A stretch of 64,000 nucleotides of DNA, taken from positions 744,001 to 808,000 of the forward strand of contig BCIO01000002.1 of the NCBI GenBank assembly GCA_001599975.1. The letters run 5' to 3'. A model generated the notes under the pieces. It was not told where the DNA came from and searched no databases. It saw only the letters and a list, made by a program, of their open reading frames with translations. Made by a program: the position numbers and the translations under genes. The first letter of the stretch is position 1. The number at the start of each line of letters is the position of its first letter. Below are positions 1-9,566 of the stretch, one piece after another. This DNA comes from Cystobasidiopsis lactophilus. Lineage: Eukaryota > Basidiomycota > Agaricostilbomycetes > Agaricostilbales > Chionosphaeraceae.

Positions 1-1646
1 CCAACGCGGACACCGTGAGGAGCTGGTTGGTGTTCATCTCCGGCGGGTCCATTAGCCTCTGGACGGCCTCGAAGACGATGAAGATGGAGATGAGGATGAG
101 GAACAGGCCGTTCGCGAAGCCGGACAAGGTCTCGACGCGCGAGTAGCCATAGGTGAAGGTCGAGTCTTGCGGCCAGTTGGACATGACGGACGCGAACAGG
201 CCCAGAGCCAAAGCGGCATTGTCGAAGAACATGTGAATCGCTGTGCGTTCATGTTCAGCAAACTCAGCCATACTTACTTGGCTAGAGAGGAGCAACGAGA
301 ACGCACAGTCAGAGATGAGGCCGAGCGAGTTTGTCCAGATGCCCCAGACCATTTGGACGCCCATGTAGCCAAAGTTGAGGCAGAGGAAGTAGTAGATCCG
401 GCGCGAGTCGTCGTTCTTGAGGATGACTTTGACGACGGAGCGGACCTTGCGCCAGAACAGGAGCGTGGACTCGAGCAGGTTGGTCGGCTGCTCTTTCCCG
501 CCGCTGGTGTGCGAGTGCGAGTGAGAGCCCGGTGGGAGCGGCGAGGAGTCGGGTAAGGAGGACATGATTGCTCCAATCACTGTGCGCATCAGAGCATGGC
601 TATAATCAGCCACGGTGGATGGATGATAAGGTAAACAGGCGAGGGCGCACCAGCTCGCGAACCAATGACCAGCCCCAAGTCCATCCAGCTCCACCTTCTA
701 CCGAACGCGACCATGCCCACGAACCAAGCGCTCAGACACGCGCAGAGCCAGCCATTGTTCACATGCCTCGCCCGGGCAATATGACCCGCGGCCGTCCGGT
801 CCACCGTGGGGTCCAAAATGCACAACGTCAACCCGGCCAACAACAGCAAGGGAAACAGCGAATTGGGCGCTTCTGGAGTGAACGCAGAGTGGAGGGAGAA
901 GACGTAGGAGTAGACCGCGGGCGGCAAGGCCAAAGCAGCGGAGAGGATCAAACCCAAGTTGTGTAAACGCGGCGCGGTTTCAGGGTGGGAGTGGAGCATG
1001 GAGGATTGCTGGACTGTTAGAATAGAGTGGGCTAGCAAAGCAGAGTAGCCTAGGTATGGGGTCGGCAGGGAATCGGTGAAGAAGCAGGCTGAGAAGAGGA
1101 AGAGCACGAGCAGAAGGGCGTTCTTGGCTGAGGAGTGTTTGAGGGACGAGGGACACCATTGGCCAGAGTACTGGGACAGCATGAACACTCTGTGGGATGG
1201 AGGCCCATGAAGAATTGCCAGAGTCAATAGAGGAGCACAAGCAACACCCACTTTAAGACGGACAGTTTGGACACTGCGGTCCACCAACACGCCCAAGCTG
1301 CGACGTTGATCACAGCGTACAGCGCGACCTGCTTGCCGGAGAGCCTGCCCTTGCTGTTGCCCTTGCTGCCGCCCGCTTTGCTGCTGGAGCCAAAAGACGA
1401 GAAGCACAGCGCTCCGACGGCGCCGACCAGCAAGCAGCCCGAGTTGACAGCGAGCACCGGCAAGCCCGCGTCCAGCAGCCAGATCTTGCACGTGTGCGTG
1501 GCGATGGCGGCCAGAGCCTTGGACAGGAGCAGGGAGAGCAGCAGATCCGAGGGGATCGACCCGCCAGACGCTTGCGGCGACACCAGGTTCAAGGACACCC
1601 GCCCTCGCACCGACGCGTTCGTGTACGCTTCAGCGACGGCCACCAT
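1..1646 (-). CDS. MSC2: Zinc transporter of the Msc2/ZnT5 type (CDF family), 3' end outside the window
   Basis: Cation diffusion facilitator that would move zinc into secretory-pathway compartments. The start at 1646 follows an upstream in-frame stop and opens MVAVAEAYTNASV. The long N-terminal half (about 600-1646) is a series of hydrophobic segments, as in Msc2/ZnT5, which carry extra helices before the CDF core. The core begins near 250 with HMFFDNAALALGLFASV, whose H-x3-D is the typical first metal site, followed by FTYGYSRVETLSGFANG and EAVQRLMDPPEM. These are standard Msc2/ZnT5 signatures. The frame is interrupted by several short introns, and the gene runs off the left edge, so the C-terminal domain is not visible. 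A 152-nt piece covering its 5' flank and first 22 or so codons recurs at 4889-5040. Family assignment is secure; exon limits are approximate. Confidence 0.85.
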
Positions 1647-1735
1647 CCTTGCGTCCTCGTTGAGCTGCTGGCTGCTGCTGGGGAAGCCGAGGAACGCGCC
1701 CTCTCACTTGGGCGGAAGCGGATCGGGAGCCGCGC
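1584..1735. repeat. Dispersed duplicate, copy 1 (5' end of the zinc transporter gene)
   Basis: This stretch aligns without gaps to 4889-5040 at a constant offset of 3305 nt, with only about four differences that I can count. It covers the transporter's start codon, roughly 20 codons after it and about 90 nt of upstream sequence. Copy 1 is the functional context. Confidence 0.9.
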
Positions 1736-1895
1736 AGTTCAAAGACTTGGGTGGCGAACAAGACCAGACAATGCAACAAGTGCCAAAAGCCAACTGGCAA
1801 TGAACCATACAATGCGTCCGAATTATGCAAAACAATAATGAGAGAGTTCAATGAAAAGCGAAGCAAAGAGTAGCTAGCGTTTGGGGAATCCCGCT

Positions 1896-4473
1896 CTAGT
1901 TGCCCATATTGTTCTGGATGGCGTTGACCCACAAAGGCACCATCTTGGTATTAGAGCCAGTAGTAGCAGTCCAAGGGTAAGGGCCGGGCGTGAGCGAGAT
2001 GTCGTCGTAGTTGTAGATCCCATGAGCGTAGTCGTCCGGGTGGAAGGCTTGTGTGTTGCCAGCATACCAAGCCGTGAAGCCGGCAAAAATGTCCTTGTTG
2101 GTCTTCATGTAGCCCAAGGCTTCCTTGACAGCAGCGGCGCAAGCTGGGTATTGACGGCCGTGGCATTAGATTTGACGGAGAAGCAAACAAAAGTGTAGAA
2201 CGTTTCGACTCACAATTGCTGTTAGGCTCACCACCAAACTCGGACAAGAAAGCGCGCCGGCCAGATCCGGACAAAGTTTTAACGACGTTCTTAAAGTCGT
2301 CCAGCCGTGAGTGGCAATCGGCCGGGTCAGTCTTGCCGTCTCCATTGACATTGAAATCTGGTCGTTGGGGTTAGCTTTGAGCCGGTACGAATCCTCCGTA
2401 GCGTAGAAGAAAAACACGCCGTACAGCCGTGAATGTCGTATACCAGCAAGCCGCTCGAGCTGGCATGCGTGTCTGTCACGGCCTTCATGGTCGTGTACCA
2501 AGATGGAAAGCTGCCAATGCCGGTGTAGCCCGTTCCCGGAAGCAAGATCATCTGTTGAGTGGCGCCAGTCTGCCGGATGGCATCGACCACCTTTTGGCAG
2601 GTTCGCGCCCAGATGCCCAAGCTTTGTTCCGTCGTGGTCAGCAACTGCGTTTTGTTGTTTCGGGATAAGACGAGCTCACTCGAAATTTTGGGTGGCCTTG
2701 CTGGGTCCGAAAGAGGAAGGAACACTGTCCTTAGAGCAATCATAATCGCTGTGGGGCTCGTTCATCTGATCAGGTCAAAAGAAGCCCAACGGTCAACTTG
2801 TTCCCTTGTTGGCTAGAGAACAACGCACTAGGCCAAAAATGACTCTGGGAGAGCTCTGGAAAGCTGAGGCTAGCTGCTGCCAGAGCTTGACAAAGTGGTC
2901 GTCCGTCGGCGCTCCTGCCCCGGTGCCAGACTGGCCGATGATTTTGTAGTTCCAGCGAGCATAGCTGTATGAAGTTGAACACAATTAGAATCTTACACAA
3001 AGACGCAACATAACGACTTTACTTGTGAACATCAACAATGACGTGAGGCTGGGAAGGCAAATCCAGAATCGCCTGGATCGTTTCTTTGTACAGGCCGAAG
3101 AACGTGGCATTAAGAGACCCCTGGATTCAAAATTATTCGTCAGACCAGAGCAGGTTTGGGTAGGAGGACAAGAACTTGCCCCGAGTACGCGGCCAGTCAA
3201 CCATTGCCAGGCGACTGGGACTCGGAAAACGGTAGCACCTACCACAGGAGGTCAGCTTGCGCGATTAAGGTGTGCAAGATGCTCACCGGTGAGCGCAAAC
3301 TGCTGTGCGAGTGCTTGGGTGAATGCCACGTCAGTCAACTCAGGCGCACGGCCTTGAGACTCCGGATAGCCCAATACGCCGCCTTCGCACATGTTAGATT
3401 CAAAGCCGAGGCCCAAGTTGATGCCGCCCATGTAGTTCGAAGAGGCCGTGCAGGCCGGTGTTGCTACGACTGTGGTAGAGATCGTTCTCGTAGACGTCGC
3501 AGGAGGAGCCGTAAGAACTTCTGTCGTTGTGGTGAAGACAGTCGCGCCAGAAGCAGACGAACACAAGCCGAATTCTGAAAGTTGCATCTAAGCTTGGGAA
3601 GCAAGGCGAGGGAAAGATCACACTGACGAGGTTGACAGCCCACGCCACAGTAAGCATCGGATGTTCCGCAGAAACCGTATTTGGAACAGCACATGTTAGA
3701 CTTGCACCTGGAAGGAGCTCCAATGATTCGTGCAACGATGACAATTATTCAAGGAAGAGATGCGCACTGGTAGCCTTTGAGGACGCCGTTCACGTCGTAT
3801 CCGCACTTGCTGGTTCCGCGATCAATCGGCAAAGTGGTCGGCTTGGGCGTTGCTGAGACTGTTCTGTAAGACGTGATAGTGGTCGTGACTGTCTTCGTTT
3901 TGGCTGCCGCACGTCGTTCCAAGGTCCCGTAAAAGGTCAAATCGCGTTTGGCAAGGCCGGTACAGGCAGCGTAAGAAGTGAAAGTCTGGGTAGTAGATGG
4001 AGTAGATTGGTAGATGGAAACAGTGGTAGAGGTGACCGTTGTCAGGCCGCCACCCGCGGACGAGCATAGACCAAATTCTGATATTCGGTGATCAGAGCCA
4101 GGTGTAGAGCGAAACGAGACTTGAGCGGCCTACGGGGTTGGCAGCGGCTTCCACAAAAGGCATCACCAATGTTGCAGAACCCAAAGTGGGAACAGCACAA
4201 GCCAGGAGCGCATCTGCGAAAGGACTTTCAAGGACTCGGCTCGGTGCAGGTAGATGACGGCACTTACTGGTAGCCTTTGAAAGCGCCGGTATAATCGTAG
4301 CCGCACTTGGGATCAGTGCCTTGCGGGTTGGTGTCAATTGGGAGATTACGGGGGACAGGCGTGACGCTTTGTGTTTTGACAATTGAGACCGTTCTTGTGG
4401 CCGTCTTAGTGGGGGCCGCAAGCACGGACAGCCCACCAACGAGCGCGCATACCAGCACAGACTTTGATAACAT
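1896..4473 (-). CDS. Secreted GH5 endoglucanase-like enzyme with two N-terminal CBM18 chitin-binding modules
   Basis: Predicted secreted beta-glucan hydrolase. From the ATG at 4473 the order is: signal peptide (MLSKSVLVCALVGGLSVLAA), a hevein-type module at about 4100-4330 (CCSHFGFCNIGDAFCG), a Ser/Thr-rich linker, a second hevein-type module at about 3640-3870 (CCSKYGFCGTSDAYCG), another linker, then a GH5 domain from about 3570 to the stop at 1896. Each module is introduced by a similar KCGYD...GYQ segment, so the pair looks like an internal duplication. GH5 signatures seen are FGL-MNEPH, bearing the acid/base Glu and joined across an intron near 2766, and FLSEFGG, bearing the nucleophile Glu. 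Both catalytic residues are present. Several introns split the gene. CBM18 usually binds chitin, so the true substrate could be mixed wall glucan rather than cellulose; this is inference. Confidence 0.82.
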
Positions 4474-4584
4474 GGTGGATGTAGAAGCAAGCGAAGAGCG
4501 AAAGCTCGCCAAACGAGCCAGAGCAAAACAACGCGAGTTTAATCGCAAGATCGACGGCCCCGAAGCGATCATTACGAGAAGTCG

Positions 4585-4625
4585 ACTGCTGCCCCAAAAT
4601 CATGCCATGATTTTGGGGCAGCAGT
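4585..4625. repeat. Perfect 41-nt palindrome (20-nt arms, 1-nt centre)
   Basis: The left arm 4585-4604 is the exact reverse complement of 4606-4625, with a single C at 4605 between them. Each arm carries CTGCTGCCCC followed by an A/T-rich inner part. It lies 112 nt upstream of the GH5 start codon, so it could fall in the 5' UTR or promoter. Confidence 0.9.
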
Positions 4626-4888
4626 AGTAGTACTACTCACGCCGCATCCAGGTCAGAAAGCACTACTACATACTGGGCACTTTCAGAGGAAGTGAGCCTG
4701 ATGGTTTAAAGTAATATTGCCGCGCACGCGTCGCGGAATTGCCACCCAAACCGCAAGGCTTTGCAGAAGCACGGAAAGAAAGAGAGACGCGGGCAGCTGG
4801 ATCGCGCAACATGTTGGTGACCAGAGCTCCGAGGGTCCACAAGCTTGGAGCGACTCAAAATGGAGTCCATGTCCTGCAGGCTCGACAT

Positions 4889-5040
4889 CAGGTTCAAGGA
4901 CACCCGCCCTCGCACCGACGCGTTTGTGTACGCTTCAGCGACGGCCACCATCCTTGCGTCCTCGTCGAGCTGCTGGGTGCTGCTGGGGAAGCCGAGGAAC
5001 GCGCCCTCTCACTTGGGCGGAAGCGGATCGGCAGCCGCGG
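4889..5040. pseudogene. Second copy of the zinc-transporter 5' end, detached from any gene body
   Basis: Gap-free near-identical copy of 1584-1735. It keeps the ATG (at 4951, minus strand) and the first 22 or so codons (MVAVAEAYTNASV...). The reading frame then runs into unrelated sequence and stops at 4706, giving an 81-codon chimeric frame with no transporter features. It is best read as a recent partial gene duplication whose copied 5' flank may or may not still be active. Confidence 0.8.
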
Positions 5041-5307
5041 GTCGCCACCGACAGGCTTCTTTCGTCTCTTGTTCCTAGACCTAGGGTCTCTCAGAAGCGG
5101 TGGCGAAGGGAGTGCTTTGTCGTGGTCTGGATATGGGGGGTCTCTCAAAGGCCACGGAGGAAAGCGCTGGGTGGCGAGGCGGGTGGCGAGTGGCGGAAGT
5201 TTCGGTTTCAAGGCTTACCATCGTGCTGCACGTTCTCTTTGTAAACCTTGTGATGCAACCATTCCCGTTGAGGGTCATATCGGGCGTGCCCAGCTTGGTT
5301 TCGCATT

Positions 5308-6284
5308 TCAATGGTTGAGCGAGGAGAGCTTCTGGGAGATGGCCGCCTCCACAGCTTCGCCGACCGGGGTGCTACCGCTGACCAAGTCGAAAGCAAAGCC
5401 CACTGCATCTTCCCTTTCGGCCAGCGCTGCGAGGACAGCAGCCGCATCCTCCCGCTGATCGTCGCGGAAAACTCAATGTCAGACTTCTTTCTTCCTCAAG
5501 CGGACAAAGCAAAGTCGGCTCACAGAGACGCTTGTAAATCGCGTGAGGCCCAAATCCACCAGACCTGTCCCAGGGTCGGCGGTGTAGTAGCCTGGGCGCA
5601 AGATGACCCAAGGGAAGGAGCGCTTGACCAAGCTCTTGTCCGCTTCAAGCTTGCACTCTGCACACTCACGTTACTCTTTGCACCACACACATGATGAATA
5701 GGAGCGACTTGCCGCAATAGAGGGGAACAGCACCCCAGTACTTTTTTGAAGCTTCGATGTCTTCTGGCGTCTGCATGCGACCAAGCATTTAGTTGTTCGT
5801 ACATGGTCCTAAGAAAAAAGAAACATCACATAATGCGCAGGAGGTGGTTTGGATCGGTCACGGATGTCGATAGCGGACAGCAGGACGAATCGAGGCTTGG
5901 AGCTTCCGGGCAAGGCGTCGATAGCGTCCATGGCTTTGATGGCTCCTTGTGCGTCGATGGCCTATCGCACAACAACATCAGAAGGACTTTCAACTACGAA
6001 GGGTGACTTACCTTGGTCCCTTCGGGTCCTTGCCGGCCGCCTGAACCAGCAGCATAAATCACAACCTTGGCTCCAGTGAAGAGCTCCGTGAAGTCCGCGA
6101 CCGAGCTGTCTTCGATGGACATCACATGTGGAATAGCACCCGCTTCCTCGACGGCCTGGGTCTGACTGGCACTCCGAATCACTGAGTGCACCTGAAATTT
6201 GGGCGCGAGCAGTTTGGTGGCGAGCTGGGCCACTTGGCCAGCACCCCCTAGTAGAATCAGCTTAGGCAGGTTGTTGATGGTCAT
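5308..6284 (-). CDS. NAD(P)-binding Rossmann-fold protein (atypical SDR / NAD(P)H-binding family)
   Basis: Predicted cytosolic nucleotide-binding oxidoreductase or NAD(P)H sensor of the YwnB/NAD_binding_10 type. It starts at 6284 with NLPKLILLGGAGQVAQLATKL, a beta-strand followed by a Gly-rich GGAGQVA loop, and continues with KVVIYAAGSGG. The later exons give SKPRFVLLSAIDI, FPWVILRPGYYTADPG and a C-terminal GFAFDLVSGSTPVGEAVE ending at 5308, all in the order expected for the family. There are at least two introns. The last join, around 5475-5525, is unresolved: the convincing upstream frame offers only phase-0 GT donors, whereas the convincing last exon needs phase 1. This could mean an unusual donor or a frameshift. 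Confidence 0.7.
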
Positions 6285-6450
6285 GATAGTGTGCGAACAG
6301 GTGGACGAAGCAGATCAAGAGCGTAATTTGTTGATTTGGTCGCCGCGGACCAAACTGGCGCCCGCGGACGAAATGAACTCCGCGGAGCCAGCCAGCGCCT
6401 GAGGCTCCTCCCTCCTCTTGTCCGCAGGCAGCCACGCCAACGCGCTCCAA

Positions 6451-7588
6451 ATGCGGCAAAAAGTGCAGCTTCCGGTTGAGATCATCCTCGAGGTCATCGC
6501 CTACCTCGAAAATCCGGCGGACGCGCTCCATTTTCTGTGCAAAGCGACCCTGTCCACCGTTCGACAAAAGCTGTATGGATGCATCAGGCCCATTCCCCCC
6601 TCATGGTCGCTCACGAGGCAACGTCAGCTTCTATGGTCCATCTCCAACAACCAAGAGTTAGCCATGTTGGTCAAGGAAATCGATCTGACACAGGTTGGCG
6701 ATTACGCCGATGCCGGTGGTGTGGGTCTTGTGCACGAGCTTGCGCCGCTATGCCACCAGTTGCAGAGGCTGTCCTTCAAGGTATTCCTCTCTGGTATTTT
6801 CCATGCTCTTGCCACGGTGCGTTCGTCTCGCTACTTTGCTCGTTCCATGGTCCAAATTGAAACAGAAGCACCACTTCACCAAACAGTCTTGGAAGTCGCT
6901 TGCCCCGAGATGCGTTCAGTCCAATCTGGTGGACCTCTCGATTGCAGGGGCCTTGAATTACGCCGTCGACTCTATATCCCCGTTCCAATTCCTCGCGTTG
7001 ATTACGTCTCTCGAAAGGCTCACCTTCAAGGAAACTACGTTCAGGCCCTCGTACAAGCCCCCGCCAGCGCTGGCACCGATTCACACCCTCCGGCTAGAAC
7101 GCTGCGCGAGCGACGAACTCTGGCCATCCGCTCTTCTTTCGCTGCCGCTCCGTCGCCTTGAGCTCGTCGACACCAACCCCGACTTTGTTGCTGGTCTCAG
7201 AAACGATTGCTTAGAAGACTTGGATATCTCGTTCACCTCGCGTAACTGGGCGCCTCCCTTGAACCCCTTCCTCATCATGCATGACGAGCTCCGGACCTTG
7301 CGCCTGGCCTACTTTGCCCTTTCCTTCTGCCAGCTTCAACAAATACTCCGCACCGGTGCTCTACCAGGCTCTCTGACCCGGCTTTTCGTTAAAGGTTCCT
7401 TCAATGATGAGGTGGTTTTCGGAGATTGGTCCACCCTCGAATTCCCACCCCATCTGCGCAAATTCTACCTCTTCTCGCCATCCGAAGAAGTCGTGTCCAT
7501 TCATCGTCTCGACACGAACCCGCATCTCACCGTCTACTTGGGCTTCAAGGGTTGGGAGAGGTTTGGACTTGGTCCTCCAGTGGGCTAG
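6451..7588 (+). CDS. F-box/LRR-like protein
   Basis: Likely substrate adaptor of an SCF ubiquitin ligase or a structurally similar leucine-rich protein. The first ATG in frame is at 6451. The N-terminus MRQKVQLPVEIILEVIAYL followed by hydrophobic helices resembles a fungal F-box (LP.EI...I..YL). An intron at 6781-6865 (85 nt) joins LSFK to KHHFTKQSW in phase 0. The rest reads as irregular leucine-rich strands, for example LERLTFKETTF, IHTLRLERC, LRRLELVDTN, LEDLDISF, LRTLRLAYFAL. The stop at 7586-7588 overlaps the stop of the convergent reverse frame. Target unknown. Confidence 0.7.
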
Positions 7589-8920
7589 TCTTGACAAAGT
7601 TGACCTGAGGGTGGGGAGAGGGAGGCGGAGAGGGTTTCCAGCGAAACGGCAAGAGATGCACTGGATTTCACATTGGGAGGGCTTTTTGGGATGGCAGGGG
7701 AAGCAACAAAGACGGTCACCGTGGAAGTGGATTTGGCAAAAAGATTGTGACTCTGCCAATACATGGATTGTACAAGGTGGAAGTTGCGAGAAGAAACAAA
7801 CGACAGAAAGCACACAACGAACCCTATACCCTGCAGACTGTGGGCATCAGCCCTAGCAAGCAACAACAGGGCCGACGACAATGGGAGGGCAAAGGCTGGA
7901 GGCATCTCCCAGCGAGCTGTCGCCATTGCACCCCTTGTACGCTCGAACCAAGCCATTCTGGTCAAAGGGGGATTCAGCGTGTGCCAAGCGGGCAAGCCAA
8001 ATGGCAGACTGACAGGAGTGTAGTCGCACTCAATACTGTTTGCCACTCCGTTACAGGCGGCACCAGTGCCGTAAGAGCTGTGGAAATTGCAGTCACACAA
8101 ATCGGTGCCGAAGGTATTGAGCAGAAAGGGAACTAACGGAGAATTGTAAGAGCAGAGTTCCAGGCTAGCATGCTTGGCGCCACCGCTATAGGCCGTGTAG
8201 ACAATGCCGGTCGAAGGATCGGTGATGGATGGAGCACAAGTGCGATGGCGGCAGCTATGGACCGCTTGGTCAGGGTCTGCGAGGAGCGGGTGGGGCACGT
8301 TGGGGAACACCTACAAGCTGACGGTCGAGACTGCTTGAGTATAGGTCGTCGTCGAAGTGGTGAACTGAGTAATAGTGGGTGATATGGTGGTCTAGCTTGC
8401 TGGACGATAAGAAAGATCACTATCCCGGAAGTAGGAACCTGCCCACCGTGCTTTGTCCCACCAGCAGCGCACACGCTGCTGTCAAGAATTTTGGGTCGGC
8501 TCGCTGTAGTTGGTTGAAGATGGAAGTGACCAAGTCGCGCTTGTAGCCGATAATGTCGTAAGTCAGGGTAGCTACCCAAAGTCGCTTCAGCGAATGAGCT
8601 CCAATTGGCCAAATACCGCAGACGCACTGGTTCCAGTATCAATTTCAAGCTGCATACTTTGTCAAAAATGGCAACACGCTATATGATGAAGGTCTTAACT
8701 CACAAAAGTAGTCGTTGTTTCAAAGTCCGTCGCAGCCGCTGCCGTTCTCGTCTTTGGCTGCAGGTACGATCGACACAGCGACTTGACTTGCTTGAGGTCT
8801 GAGATCAAGCAAGCAGCCCAATTGGACTCGGAGGAGCTTCGAGGGACGACTGCGGCGGATGCGAGAGCAGAGGCGGCGAGGCCACGGCGACAGTGGATAA
8901 GCGGACCATTGGATGGATTG
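7585..8920 (-). CDS. Hypothetical cysteine-containing protein, exon structure unresolved
   Basis: Not recognised. The most solid part is the frame 7585-8310, which contains a Cys-rich segment (LCDCNFHSSYGTGAACNG, then IECDYTP) and hydrophobic stretches nearer its end. Upstream fragments in other frames also look coding and would need introns: a Thr-rich linker near 8320-8385 (TTISPTITQFTTSTTTYTQ), a segment near 8440-8620 (WVATLTYDIIGYKRDLV), and one near 8710-8900 (SNWAACLISDLKQVKSLC). Thr-rich linkers and paired cysteines suggest a secreted or wall protein, but I could not find a consistent start or signal peptide. Its stop overlaps that of the upstream convergent F-box gene. Confidence 0.35.
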
Positions 8921-9566
8921 TTCAAGGTGATGCAGGGAGATAGAAGAGGGTGACAGAAAAACAAGCGAGCAACAGTACAAACAAACGGATCGTCTGCTTC
9001 GAAACTTCCGACACACACCAAGGCACAGGGGCAGCCTCATTGATCAGACCTGTGTGATAGGCGGCTCGCGAACCGTGGGGAGCGGAGTGGAATCATCTGA
9101 TCAGGTCGTTTCGACTCGTTGAAAGCCCGAGGCAAATGTCTAGGTGCAAGCCAAAGAAAGCCTGAATCCGCGATCGAGCAGGCTGCAGCAAGACATGGCC
9201 TAGAAACGACCGTGTTGTCCACATAAATAGCCCGACGAGAATGCGAAGCCGGCTGATGATCACAATCACATTATAGAGTAGGGGGAAAGCAAGGAGATAG
9301 ACTATCGGGGCAAGGAGCAAGTTTTCCAGCTGAGCGAGAGAGCGAGAGTCGGTGGCAAAATTGAAGCGAGACCAAGAGGAGGTCCGGAGATGCACTTCTC
9401 GTCCGTCCATTGGATCCTTTTCCAAGGTAGGTCAAAGTGGACATGATGACTGACCGCAAGCAACGTGGTGGTGCCGAACAAAAAGATTCGGCTTGGAGGC
9501 TGGCGAATCTGCTCCTTTTGTTCTCGAGCAGCCTAAGCAGTTTGGTGTGGTTTCACTCGTTTCACG
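8921..9566. other. Interval with no assigned gene
   Basis: About 650 nt between the unresolved reverse gene and the DUF155 gene. A reverse frame at 9093-9425 contains a hydrophobic run (LLLAPIVYLLAFPLLYN), but no start, homology or neighbouring exon supports it. The part nearest 9566 probably carries the promoter of the forward gene. Confidence 0.4.

Larger units (their letters stand above)
4474..5307. other. Gene-poor interval upstream of the GH5 gene
   Basis: About 830 nt between the GH5 start and the stop of the next gene. It holds a 41-nt perfect palindrome and the second copy of the zinc-transporter 5' end. The remaining open frames are short and not protein-like. It presumably contains the GH5 promoter. 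Confidence 0.6.

Noticed and set aside
4585-4625. Palindrome as an intrinsic terminator or insertion-sequence end
   Set aside because: Eukaryotic context, no U-tract, and no paired copy or transposase nearby.
9093-9425. Reverse frame with hydrophobic stretch as a membrane protein
   Set aside because: No ATG fits, there are no neighbouring exons and no family signature. Left as unassigned sequence.
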